A stretch of DNA of 64,000 nt, taken from positions 27,138,366 to 27,202,365 of the forward strand of contig CM055816.1 of NCBI GenBank assembly GCA_029582265.1. The letters are read 5' to 3'. Positions 22,535 through 34,286 of this stretch are shown in pieces (the stretch's first letter is position 1; each line of letters starts with the position of its first letter). Under the pieces are notes generated by a model. That model searched no databases, was not told the origin of the DNA, and saw only the letters and a list, made by a program, of their open reading frames with translations. The translations under genes and the position numbers were made by a program. This stretch comes from Zoroaster sp. YZ-2022 (taxonomy: Eukaryota; Echinodermata; Asteroidea; Forcipulatida; Zoroasteridae).

Positions 22535-22753
22535 CTAGTCTTGGCTCTCAAGAGTCAACATCCTACTTTCTACATGAACCATTAAATTATCACTTAATTT
22601 AAAGTTATCTGTGATTAAAGGACTTCCCCCAAAGACGCAAAATGGTCTAAAACCACCCTTAAACAATTCCTTTGTTATTGGAACCATGAACAGTAATTTT
22701 TTGTGGACATCCACTACCCCCTCCTCCTTTGAGCGACGTTCGAGATCCTCCAT
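22535..22753 (-). CDS. Unrecognised 72-codon frame
   Basis: The ATG start has a moderate context (CAAAATGG). The predicted protein begins MEDLERRSKEEGVVDVHKK, has a glycine/proline middle (FGGSPLITD) and ends TLESQD. No family is recognised, no splice sites are obvious, and the region is flanked by repeats. It could be chance or a terminal exon. Confidence is low. Confidence 0.13.
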   Translation of the reverse strand: MEDLERRSKEEGVVDVHKKLLFMVPITKELFKGGFRPFCVFGGSPLITDNFKLSDNLMVHVESRMLTLESQD

Positions 22754-22899
22754 TTTGAGGGTAAAACAAAATTACCATCCCTGAAAAACCTCTGGCTTTG
22801 CGCCTGCTGATCAATATGCCAGCTCGTTATTAGACCTCAATACATGTATGTGTGTAGCGAGCCATACTATACTGTACAAGATATTACACACAAATTGTG

Positions 22900-24774
22900 A
22901 CATCTGCTACCTATATTTCTGAGCTATTCGTATCTGAAACAGAAAATTTCTAGGCATGTGCGTGTGTCTTCGTGTGCACTGTATATGTACACGCATATAT
23001 ACAAATACTAGTGCATACACATGTGAGTATATTTGAGTTAATTGTGAGTTAATTGTAAAATGTATGCTAGCCATCAGCACCAGATCAAGAAATAAATTTT
23101 CAGAAAAAACGTCTTTCAAATTACATAATGAAATCACCTTTTATTTGAACAAGAAATTAATTAACACTTAATTTATTAATGGAAAACAAAATTATAGAGA
23201 GGGATATCAAGTTCACAAAATTTAATACCTTTTCCACAGGGGGAAGTTTGTGTAGTTCAATAATTAAAAGGAGGCTTCCCAAACCATTCATCACACCTGC
23301 ATCCATACACAGTGTGGTAGTTTCACACACTGTAGCCAGTGTACGTAAACAGCTTCGGCGAAGCCGAGCGAGGTCTCCAGGGTTCCCCGGTGACCGGACT
23401 GACGCTTGCTGCGCTGGTAGGCTGAGAAAACGCCGGTGTTCAATTTGAAACGATATGTAACCATACATTTGCCTAATTTGTGAGGCCTCTCTTAGCCACC
23501 ATATTTTGTGTATGGGAAATTTGGTCTAGTTCCAATGATCGTGTATATATGCATTACGTATTTTACTGGTTATCAAACCAAAACAAAACAACACCATCAA
23601 CAAAGATTTTAAAGAAAATAATAAATTAAAAAAAAAAATAATAATAGCATGTCACCGATTTTGAAGCCGACCTATGGCTAGAAACTGGATACCTTTTTTT
23701 AATAAACATTTAATTTATTAATGGAAGAACAGCTTTATTGCCTTTCTTCATTTGTAAGCACAATAATTAATTTTACTAAATGCAAATTCTTTGGAAGTAA
23801 ATGAACATTGTGAAGTAAATGAATTAAAGTTAATATTTGAATTATCCATTTTATTATAGGTTTTCCCAATGAATTTCAAAATATTGCATTCAGTTTAAAA
23901 ACGTGACTCATTCAATTTGATATGAAAATGAATACTCCTTTACATCATCATTCAATCAGCAAAAAGATACATTCAAATTCATAAGTTGAGCATTCTATCG
24001 TCATTTAACCCAACTCATTGATAAAATAATTACGTTCTAATCACAAGCGATTGATCAAGAATGGAAAATTATAATGAAAACACATAACAGGGTAGGACTA
24101 ATGTAAATTCTTATTGAATTTAATATTGTTGTCTTAAAGGTAGGTTATAGAACTGATATTTATAAAACTAATTAGTTGGTATAAAGCTGATGATGGAATC
24201 AATCTTCACAATAAACTATTTAGTCTGAGGAACTGCCATTTTTAAGAAAGATATTGGCAAAACGTCCCCCTAAAATTGATGAAACAAAGAATATATTAAA
24301 CAAAATTAAAACTGAAATGATTCAAAGAGAACCAGTTTTGCCAACATTTTATGAATATTGTTGTTCCATCCCTTCAACATTACATATAATGAATCTTATA
24401 CCCGGGCCTGAGAATTGAATATAAAAAATTGACAAAGGAATGCCAACTGATGAAATTGAATTTTTGATCAATCGCTTAAGACTGGTTCTTTTGAAATTGA
24501 ATGTACTTAACGATACTTTCAATTAGAACGTCCCCCATAAAGTTGATGATAACTATGAATGTATTAAACAAAATTAAAATAAAAATGAAAAAGAATTGAA
24601 AGTAAAAATGTGACTATTGAATGCCAATTGATAACACTGAATTATATTTTCTTGTATATTAAATAACATATCTTCTTCAGTTAGGGTCCTTCGTGTTTCA
24701 ACGTTATACAAATAAATTACCCGACTCTATTTGCTCCATGTTCAATAGTGTTGTTAAGTGTACATGACTATATA
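22900..24774 (+). repeat. Composite F-family repeat copy
   Basis: Collinear with about 10050-11500: CACACATGTGAGTATATT, the F3 hairpin variant at 23350-23366, the GTCACCGATTTTGAAGCC flank, TAATGGAAGAACAGC, the GGTAGGTTATAGAAC phrase and the F1-like TGCCAA(T/C)TGATG block. The start of F2 at about 24640 is then interrupted by the LINE at 24775. No gene. Confidence 0.72.
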
Positions 24775-25974
24775 TTATCTTGGAATACATGAAACAGCCC
24801 TGGATTGGTGTAAGTCCTACCTTTTAAATAGGCCTCGGCATGTTTGTATTGGTAACGTTATCTCCGAGCCTGTTATTCTTGACTATTCTGTACCCCCAAG
24901 GCTCCATGCTCGGCCCACAGTGGTTTACTGTTTATACCTTTCCAGTTTGTGATATCATTTTGAAGTATAATTTAAATTACCATGTCTACGCTGATGACAC
25001 ACAGCTTTACATTACTTTTAAATCTTCTCAAGAACCTGCCGATTCCTGCATTACAACACTGGATAAATGTATTCAAGAGATTTGAAGTTGGATGAGACAA
25101 AACTTCTTGAAATTGAACGACGATAAAATAGAATTTGTTCTTTTTGGATCACGTCAGCAGTTATCTAAAGTTTCTCTTCCATTTATTACAATTGGTGATT
25201 CGCAGATAACCCCCTCATCACAAGCACGTAATCTGGGTGTTATATTTGACTCGACAATGACTTTAAAACCTCATACCTCCAACATTGTTTGCATATCATC
25301 ATTTCATATCAGAAATATTGGCCGAATAAGAAAATACTTTAATCAAAGTGCTTTTGAACAAACTATACATGCGTTTGTCACATCACGTCTAGATAACGGG
25401 AATGCTCTCCTTTACGGTCTCCCGCAGAATCAAATATCTCGTCTTCAGCACATACAAAACACAGCAGCTTGTGTTGTAACTTTGTCCAGAAAGTCATGCC
25501 ATATCACGCCAATCTTAAAAGAACTGCACTGGCTTCCTGTTTCACAGAGAATTGTTTTTAAACTGATGCTAATTGTTCACAAATCTTTTAATAACATTGC
25601 TCCAATTTACATTTCTGAACTGCTTAAAGTCTACACTCCATCACGCAATTTGCGCTCCAGCAACATGTCACTCCTAAAGGAACCAACTTCAAAATGGAAC
25701 TGGGGTGATATGTCTTTTTCTGTCGCGGCTCCGAGACTCTGGAATCATCTTCCAACTAAACTCAAATCTTGTCATAGTATAACTAGATTTAAAACTCACC
25801 TTTTGTCACAATTCTTCAAAGATGGTGTATATTTATAATTGCATTGTAGGTACATGTATCTCAGTACATAATTTTTTCTATGCTTTCATTGTATATTGTT
25901 TGTGTTCATGTTTTTTCTTTGTTTCCGCGCATTGAGCGCCCAGCAGGGTAGATATGTGCGCGCTACAAGTCGTT

Positions 25975-26023
<49 letters not shown>
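24775..26023 (+). mobile_element. 5'-truncated L2/CR1-like LINE (D), nested in F2
   Basis: The element starts mid-RT (GIHETALDWCKSYLLNR), passes through YADDTQLYITF (near 24990), a stop at 25083-25085, then a long frame 25092-25838 (NFLKLNDDKIEFVLFGSRQQ; RNLGVIFD; LKELHWLPVSQRIVFKL; AAPRLWNHLP). The 3' UTR has GCGCGCTACAAGTC and an (ATC)n tail (25975-26023). Comparison with the uninterrupted F2 copy near 11630 shows the insertion after GTACATGACTATATA. A frameshift around 24900 and the in-frame stop make it non-functional. Confidence 0.88.
25092..25838 (+). pseudogene. LINE D ORF2 C-terminal frame
   Basis: A 248-codon open stretch downstream of the RT active site, ending with a natural stop after QFFKDGVYL. 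It includes the thumb and connector-like region conserved in L2/CR1 elements (LGVIFDSTMTLKPH; LHWLPVSQRI). The catalytic YADD lies upstream, separated by a stop codon, so this is the tail of a dead ORF2. Confidence 0.85.
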
Positions 26024-26024
<1 letters not shown>

Positions 26025-28810
26025 ACACCGACAATTTACTAGGCAATTTGACGACTAACATTAATCATTTCCTCCAACCACTCTTACTCAAAGAAATGGA
26101 ACATGAAGGTCCCCAAGTTGTGGAATTTTGTAAAATTATCCTTTAAAAATATTTGGTATTTTAATTGAAACATAAACTAAAAGACTTAATTACTAAGAAA
26201 GTATTTGTAATATAAATAAGATTCTTGTGTACATGTCCTTGTGGGACAGTGTACGTAAACGTCTTCGGCGAAGCCGAGCGAGGACTTCAGGGTTCCCCAG
26301 TGCCTGGACTGACGCTTGCCGCGCTGCCAGGCTGAGAAATTGGAAACGATATTATGTCACGATCATTACCAGATCAAATAATAAGTTTGCAGAAAAATTA
26401 TTATTTAGAAACAATTTATTTAATGCCAACATCATTCAGAAATAAATTTATATCATTTATTCCAATTCATATTATTAAGATAGATGCAACAAAACTATAA
26501 GCTGTAAATTAATTCACACAAAATAAAGAAAATAAACATCTAAACAAAACAAATTAAATAAGGTTAAAATGTATAGGGAAAATGGGGAAGCAAAGCTTTT
26601 GTACCTTTCCCTATGGACAAACAAAACACAATTAATATGAGATAAATACAAGACAAAGACAGGACAAACAAAAACATGAGTAAGACTGGATGTAGCTTCA
26701 TTTGAGAGACTATGAAAGAAAGATATATAATAAACGGAGGGAAAATAACAAAATTAGGTTATATACATATACGATTCTAAAATACTACTTTTACTAAGCT
26801 GTTGGCAAAAATGTCAGGGAAACAGTTTGTCTTAAGTCAGTATAAAGACTGTTCTGTTACAAAACACATGACTCTGTAAGAGGCTATTTTTGTGAGTGAG
26901 TTGTCCTACTAAAATTAACACAAATATTACCATTTGATGGACTGCGGTACGGATCCCATAGGAGTGAACAGAAGCAATGAATGTAAACCAAAATTGAAAA
27001 CTAGCAGGCATTAAGTTATTAGGTTCTCTATTTGCTCCATGTTCAATATTGTTGTAGTTAAGTGTATGACTGTTTACCAGGCAATTTGATGACTAACATT
27101 AATCATTTCCTCCAACCATTCTTACTCAAAGAAATTGAACATGAAGGTCCCCAAGATGAGGAATTCTGTGAAATTATCTTTTAAAAATATTCAATATTTT
27201 AATTGAAACATAAATTAAAGACTTAATTACTAAGAAAGTATTTATAATATAAGATTTTTTGTTAATATGGGTTGACATTGTCTTACTTATCTTGTCTACA
27301 TGTCCTTGTGAGAGTTTAACGTTTACTGTGCCCATAACATTATGAATATAGGGTCCCTGCTCGAACAAGCACCATGCACATTTATAATTATATTAATTTA
27401 ATATTAAATATTTCATACGTGTATGATTTTGTTGTCGCCTTAAGTGTAGTGAAAAAAAAGAAATCATTTAAAATGCATATAAAATTAATCTTAATATATA
27501 TTAGTTGGAATCAAAACTGCAAAATAACGAATTGCATTTAAAACATGATTTACACAAATCACCATAATACAAGAAAACAACAAATACAAATTTCATTTAC
27601 ATAAAATAAAACTAATTTGTTAAAATGGCAGAGCAGATCCTTGTTACAAAACACTGGACGACAGTCAATATATTGCTTCGTGGATTTTATTTTTCATTTC
27701 ACAGACAAATAGAACTTCATCCAAGAATGGTAAATTTTGGTTTGCCAATGCACGAGGTCGATGTCAACTATACTATCCTCTAGCTATCCATTTTGATTTT
27801 ATAATGGAACAGTTCTTTGAGGGAAAATTGCCTTGCTGCTACGAGGACGAAATTCAAGGCCTGTGAGGTGATCAGACATTGTTAAATTAGATCGGTAAAA
27901 CACCACAAGATCAGGTCTCTGTTCCTAAAACTAAGGTTATTGACATTGAGGTTAAGTATGTACATTAACATTCATAGGTATTTTTTTATTATTTTTTTAA
28001 ATATCAGTTCTATAACCTACCTTAAAAACTAAAATATTAAATTCAAAAAAAAATTATATTAGGCCTACTCTGTGTTTTGTGTCTTCATTATAATTTTTCA
28101 TTAAAATTTACTTGTATGTTAAATAACATATATCTTCTTTAGTTAGGGTCCTTCGTGTTTCAACGTTATACAAATAAATTGCCCGACTCTATTTGCTCCA
28201 TGTTCAATATTGCTGTTGTTAAGTGGACATGACTATTTACCAGGCAATTTGATGACTAACATTAATCATTTCCTCCAACCATTCTTACTCAAAGAAATTG
28301 ACCATGAAGGTCCCCAAGTTGTGGAATTCTGTGGAAATCTTTTACAAATATTAAATATTTTAATTAAAACATAAACTAAAGACTCAATTACTAAGAAATT
28401 ATTTATAATATAAATAAGATTCTTTGTTAAAATGGGTAACATTGTCTTATTTACCGGTATGTTGTGTACATGTCCTTATGGAAGTTTAACGTTTACTGTG
28501 CCCATAACATTATGAATATAGGGTCCCTGCTTGAACAAGCAACATGAATATTCATAATTTATATTAATTTAATATTAAATATTTCATAAGTGTATGATAT
28601 TGTTGTCCCCTTAAAGTGTGGAGAAAATAAAGGAATAATTTAAAATACATATAAAAGGAATCCATTATTATATATTAGTTGGAATCAAAACTGCAAAATG
28701 ACGAATTACATTTAAAACAAATCACAATAATACTAGAAAACAACAAATAAAATTTAATATACATCAAATAAAACTAGTTTTAAAAAGGCTCAACAGTTCC
28801 TTGTTACAAA
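26024..28810 (+). repeat. F3 and F2 repeat copies in tandem
   Basis: 26024-26230 is the rest of the F2 copy split by LINE D. 26245-26355 is an F3 core. 26360-27005 matches 46970-47730, including the empty site of a MITE at about 26978-26992. 27005-27960 and 28100-28810 are two F2 copies in direct order. The last is cut at 28810, exactly where the segmental duplication starts. No gene. Confidence 0.75.
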
Positions 28811-30691
28811 ACGTTTGTATGACCTTTACAATTCCAAGTGGCCCAAACAAATAAATTTAGTTTTTAAGAAAGAAATTATGTGTTTTCAATTTAAGGATCT
28901 TCTTCGCAATCCTTGTTCCCCCAAAGACCCAACGAAAAAATCCTTGCAACTTCATGATAAGTATATATTCTAGCAATGGTTCCCCATGGTTCTATACTAA
29001 GCCCACTTTAGGTTATAAATAAGTACCCCAAATAATCTGAAGATAGGCACATGCGTATTCCATCCCTGTACAATTCGGTTGTGAATAAGATTATTGAATC
29101 CACCCCTCCCACAAACGATTTCAGTTACAAAGTCAAGCATTTTAATGTTAAACATAAATTGAATTTAAAAAGTATAGCCATGTGTTAAAATTGTCACATA
29201 CGAGTACTGGTAATGAGAAAACTTTCTCAGTGGCACATCAATTGAAGCAGTCAGTCGTTTTAGTCGTTGATGAATGAACATGCATTTCAAAATACAAAAT
29301 ACAGCCGTGTTTTGGGCTCTGTTTAAGGAAGTTTTTAGAGAATTTTCTTTTTCATCGGAAAATTGCTTGAGGAAGTGAAAAACGCTTTAAAATTACCACT
29401 GTCTAAAATAAACCCAAGAAGCATGTTTACACTAAAATAGACAGTATCAACACGATCAGAGCAGACTTTCAACAGGGCATGGAATCTGTGTCCTAGTTAC
29501 AGATACGGTAATTATGACCTTATCATGTGTGGGTATTATTTTCAGTACCTGAGTTAATCTAGAACTAGCACTCCGATTCCATGCCCCGTTAATCGTGATT
29601 ATATTGTCCATGTATTATTTGTTTTCCTTTCTATAAGGAAAGAATTATGCGATTCATCTTGAATTTGATATATCAATGTCCTAATGAAAACAAACATTTG
29701 CTGAAAATGCCAGTAAAACACGGGCGATACATCTTGTATTTGATGTATTTACCTGGCGTGAATATACAAAAGATAGCCAAAACATTCACAATAGCACAAC
29801 AATTGTTTGGTTATAATTACATTATCATTATGATTAATACCATTAAGATCATGTAGGCGCCTTTTCCCCACTCAACAAAGTGAGCTAGACATACATTAAG
29901 CAAATGCATTAAGCAAGCGTCAAGGATGCAATTTGCTAATGATATTTAAAGGTGTGACACATCATTGGTTTTTAGAAGAATGCATTCATTCAAATAATCT
30001 AGTTTTCAAAATACACATAAAACTAACTTTTGAAAATTTCATCAAAATCGGTGATCATGTTTTCGATAAAACAGCGAATAATGGTTTCTGTTGTATTAGT
30101 TATTTTGTACATATTCATATTGTTTTATATTCGATTGTTGCAATCGAAATCAGCTGATGCAATTTTCTGGAAGATGACACCATTTCAGACAGAAATGTTT
30201 CTTAGAGCGATTGGTACAAGTATCACCTTTGTAAACATTTAGCTTTCAGATTGAAACTCATCAAACATTTTTCGATTATTACCAAAGCTATATCATACCT
30301 TTATAATTTAAATGGTTTTAAAATATCCGTCAATTAATCCACACAATACTTTTAGTAATGAGAAAACCTTCTCAGTGGCACATCAGTTAAAGTCAGAAGG
30401 TCAATTAGCTCCTCTCCCCCCAAACAAAACAATAATAACAACAGTGCCTTGGCTACGACCCTGGCGGCGGCGGCAGTGTGCAGTGTTGGTTATGTGGCCA
30501 ATATGAAAATTAAATCCGACTGAAGAGATACATATATTATGGTTTATTGTTTTATTTTTGAGTCTGAAATGATGAAGAGGAAATGTTATAAAGTTGTTGT
30601 AACTTCAGTCAGATTGAATGACATAATTCAAGTAACAAAATAAAAATTAAAAAGTATTAATACAAACCATTTAGATATAAAACGAGTATTA

Positions 30692-31871
30692 AGTGCGCGC
30701 GGGCCGTTTTCGAAAACTATAACAGGAGCTGCCAGTCGACAACTGGCACGCGTAACTCAATGAACGGGGCATATACCATATAATCCTAGCATTCCCAAAT
30801 TCTTTCAGATGGTCTAGAGGTTGTATATAACCATTTCAGGGGCGGATCCAGGAATTTTTAAGGGGGGAGGGGTGGGAGGGGAGGGTGGGGGATCAAGTTT
30901 TTCATTTTTTAATAATAACCACCTGTTATGTTTTGTATTATTTGGGATTTTGCCCCCCTCCCCCCACCCCTGGATCCGCGTCGGAATTCCCATAATATAT
31001 TTCCACCCTTTTCAGGGGAGGATTCATGATTTTTTGCAGGGGGGCTAGGTTTTTCTTTTTCTTTATGTCCGAAAATAACCCCCTGTTATGTTTGTTATTA
31101 TTTTTGGTTACATGAGCTACAGGGTACCAGATTCCCCTTCAGTGTCCCTTGTCTCACCGTACGACTGTTGTAATAAACCATAGAGCTGAATAAATCATGT
31201 CTGTCCACCATGTCCCCTGGCATTTTCAAGGTCCACTCATTTGTTTAGACCATCCTTTTTTAATAGCTCCATGTTTACACTTTGAAAACCCACCTCCCAC
31301 CATGGGAAAAAATGGGGTATGGGGGGGGGGGGTGGCTAAATGGGCAGTCAAAACCTACTCTTCCTCCGTTTATAGCTAGATACGCTATGCTTGACTGCAA
31401 AGAGCGTGCCAAACAATTATTACTTCCAGACATTGCTCCCTTCACGCCACGTGAGTCAAACAGTCGTTTACAGCCAAGTCAAACAGCTGTTTTCAGTCAG
31501 GCTTGCTTCAAAGCACCGCCCCTAACCTTCCCCCCCCCCCCACAGACCTAGTAGTAAACAACTCATTCATAAAAAACGTACAATGTATCAAACGCTCCTT
31601 GACAGTAGCCTGTCTGGCAGCTGGGTCAATTACCTCTAAGGATTATGTTGCTTTGTGTACAATTTCAATGGGGAAATCCCTTGGGAGCTGACCTCGACTG
31701 ACCCTACTTGTAAACAATGCCACTCCTATAAAACGACTGCATGGTGGCCACTCAAACTCTGCAATATGTTTCTCAAGCGTATAATGTACAAAGTCAAGGA
31801 AAATGGGGTTTCAACTAATTTCATACGCAGAATAATTAACAAAAACGCTTAGGGCCTAATTGACCAGTAGG
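30692..31871. other. Copy A-specific segment with hAT-like fragments
   Basis: Absent from copy B, where GAGTATTA joins CTTTAAACAAAAGGTC. It contains 30837-30981, which starts CAGGGGCGGATCCAGG and ends CCCCTGGATCCGC, an inverted pair typical of hAT-like MITEs although a target duplication is not evident. A second related piece starts at 31010 (TTTTCAGGGGAGGATTCATG). Both share AATAACCNCCTGTTATGTTT. Guanine runs at 30861-30892 could form a G-quadruplex. No gene. Confidence 0.6.
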
Positions 31872-31908
31872 CAAAAGGTCTTTTAAAGCTCAAAGCTAAA
31901 GAAACATC

Positions 31909-32058
31909 ATGGCACGGCGGTTCCCGCCTAAAGGTTTGATGACGGCCGCCATCTTAAAATCTCTACATGAGGTTCGATGTGAAAACATCGTAAAGAAACA
32001 ATGCAATAAATACAAGCAACAAATAGGCAAAAATCATTATAGTTTAATAAAGATATAA
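31909..32058 (+). CDS. Small 49-codon frame, doubtful
   Basis: An ATG frame beginning MARRFPPKGLMTAAILKSLH. The copy B counterpart (36218-36322) begins the same way but stops after 34 codons because a TAC is TAA there. Differences include one synonymous and at least two replacement changes. The frame overlaps a YY1-like motif on the other strand, so it is more likely non-coding. Function unknown. Confidence 0.1.
   Translation: MARRFPPKGLMTAAILKSLHEVRCENIVKKQCNKYKQQIGKNHYSLIKI
31945..31955 (-). promoter_or_regulatory. YY1-like motif AAGATGGCGGC (copy A)
   Basis: The minus strand reads AAGATGGCGGC, an exact match to the animal YY1 consensus usually found just downstream of the start site of housekeeping promoters. 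No clear gene follows on the minus strand, so promoter activity is only a possibility. Confidence 0.35.
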
Positions 32059-32879
32059 CATAGGAGATATTTGCAGAGATTTATACAGGAAAATAGCCAA
32101 CTGTTCCTTTCTTATGTTGCCGTATATCAACGAAATTCCTAGAAATCTAGAAATTTCAAGGTAATCTAAGGATTACCTTGGGTCTATGAATTAATGAAAT
32201 TATGAGTTATGAAAAGAAAAAATCATTACCTGAAATCATGAAGACAGAAGAAATGTTATAAATGTTAAAAGTTGTACAAAAAGAACGCTTTATGAGAATC
32301 AAAGGAGATTATACTTTCTTCTCTGTTCACGCTGAATCGGGATTCACGCTGGTAGGAATTGTCCAAGGTAAGCTCTTTCCTCTGTTGCACTGTAAGCTTC
32401 ACGCCATCCTGCTTTGACGTGATTGTGTGTAAGTTTTTTGTACACAGTCAAACGGTCCAACATTGATCAGAGACTTTGGAGAGCTACAATCCTGGCCAAA
32501 ATAGTTGGGACACGTGAACAATAAACATACCCTCACCTGTCCACGCTCCCCGCTCTCCGCTCCCCCACCAATGTTGTTATCTCCAGCCGGAGAACAGACC
32601 GCGCAATGAGAGCCAACATTGTCAGGGGGCCGGGGGGGCCCACCGAGTTTTGGCCGGGATTGTTTGAATTCCCTTGTAGTATATATGAGCGACATGCCCA
32701 TTTATCCATGCGTTTATTGTCCGTCTTTGTGAATTTTACTTTTTTTCAGTTTATTTTATTTTATTATTACAGGAGTATTATTATGTTTTCCCTGGAGGAG
32801 TGTTTGATTTTGTTTTCCAAACATGAAAATAAATGGCGTCCAAAGGTTGAATTAAAGAACATTGGGGGAAAAGACAACA

Positions 32880-32902
32880 ATATTAATATATGTATATATA
32901 TG

Positions 32903-32983
<81 letters not shown>

Positions 32984-33040
32984 GTGTGGATTTATATAGC
33001 GCACGTATCCACCAACTAAGTGGTGCTCAAGGCGCATTAT
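32880..33040. repeat. (TA)n array and retroposon 3' end
   Basis: TA repeats with TGTA variants (32880-32960) are followed by AATAATAAT and the GTGTGGATTTATATAGCGCACG block also found at 6076-6135. The retroposon tail is on the minus strand and its AT tail has merged with the microsatellite. Confidence 0.8.
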
Positions 33041-33310
33041 ATTATTATCCCTGCTCATAAGGCTCATAAGGCTCATAAATCATTCCTGAAACCATCTCAG
33101 CTCCCTGGGGAGTATACAGCTCAATTTCTGCCATTTCTAGCGCATATAGAGCAAACCAACTCTGCCTTCACAGGTACCCATTTAACCCCTGGGTGGAGAG
33201 AAGCAATTATGATTAAGTGTCTTGCTCAAGGACACAAGTGTCATGGCCGTGATTCGAACCCACATTCTGTTGCTAACACCAGAACTTGAATCCGGTAAGC
33301 TATATATATA

Positions 33311-33472
33311 ATTATTGTTGATTTTACCATTATGTGTGATGAGCACTGTCTACTCAGTGTTTCCAGAGTGATGCGGACAGAAATACACAATCATTCTACT
33401 CAGGTGGGACTCGAACCTACGATCCCCGCATTCCACAGCAGGTGTCTTATCCACTATACCACTGTGGTATCC
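33311..33472 (-). mobile_element. SINE with a second type of tRNA-like head (copy A)
   Basis: On the minus strand from 33472: GGATACCACAGTGGTATAGTGG (D-arm and A box), CCTGCTGTGGAATGCGGGG (anticodon arm), GTAGGTTCGAGTCCCACC (B box), then a core TCACTCTGGAAACACTGAGT with AGACAGTGCTCATCACACAT and a short tail at 33311. The core is clearly related to that of the SINE at 22177, although the head is different. The acceptor strands do not pair, so it is not a tRNA gene. Confidence 0.75.
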
Positions 33473-33960
33473 TCTGACAAGACCCCAATTCGACCCCATT
33501 CATCTGTCGACGGATAATGTAACCACGGTTCACCACTGGACAATAAAGAAGGAGAGTCACTCACTTCCTTTCTATTTTGGTATCGATGGATCACCGTTGG
33601 ATTTTTCGTCAAAATAACGGAATGAGGGGATGAAATCAAATTGAAGGGGCTTGTATGTTGTTTGTGTATCCTAATGTGCTTTTCGCGTTGAACACAAACT
33701 CTCTTTTGGGAACTTATGGACCAAAATGGCATGGTGAACCGTCGCGATGAAACGTGTGCGGTGCTGGCTACAATAAAGTTCTGTAATTGTTTACAAGAGA
33801 CTAGGATATATGTAAATTCTACAAATACATTCAAATATTCATTTAAAAGATTTCAATAAAGATTTCTAAGACAGAGATATGCTGACAGAGTCACTGGCTA
33901 ACAATTACTGGCTAATAGAATGTAAAATAATGTTTGTATTATTACTCTTATTTTGTTTTT

Positions 33961-34286
33961 GTATGTATACATATACATACACCAAAGACCTATTGTCCCT
34001 TGGTTTGAACGCGTATACATGTACAAACAATTAAGGATACAGGGTTGATTACATTTCCTCTGGACACCTTCAATTGCGGAGGAAGCAACAACATTGTGAA
34101 GTATAAACGAAATCACTTGATTGAATCAGAAATCATGTCTATGACAAATATTTAACATAATTCAAATTCATTAAACTTAAGGATTTATCTTGTTTAGTTT
34201 AAGAGATATGATAGCTCATACAGTTAAATTAGATTTTAGTGTAATTTGGCACCTGGTTAATTCATTGTGACGTAATAATAAGTAAG
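33961..34286. other. Spacer between duplication copies; no gene
   Basis: AT-rich with no coding signal. It includes CATGTACAAACAATTAAGG and a TGACGTAATAATAAG phrase at the copy B boundary. Confidence 0.4.

Larger units (their letters stand above)
28811..33960 (+). repeat. Segmental tandem duplication, copy A
   Basis: Collinear blocks shared with copy B: 28811-30691 with 34287-36173; 31872-32486 with 36181-36821; 32666-32885 with 37119-37330; 33311-33637 with 37493-37812; and 33906-33960 with 37811-37860. By eye the first block differs at only a few percent of positions, so the duplication is young. Copy A has an extra 1.2 kb at 30692-31871 and a retroposon tail at 32978-33040. Open frames shared by both copies (for example 29647-29856 and 35114-35323) carry only amino-acid-changing differences, which argues against coding. 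Confidence 0.9.

Noticed and set aside
29647..29856. 69-codon frame present in both duplicate copies (also 35114-35323)
   Set aside because: The three clear differences between copies all change the amino acid, no family is recognised, and the copies are too recent for conservation to mean constraint.
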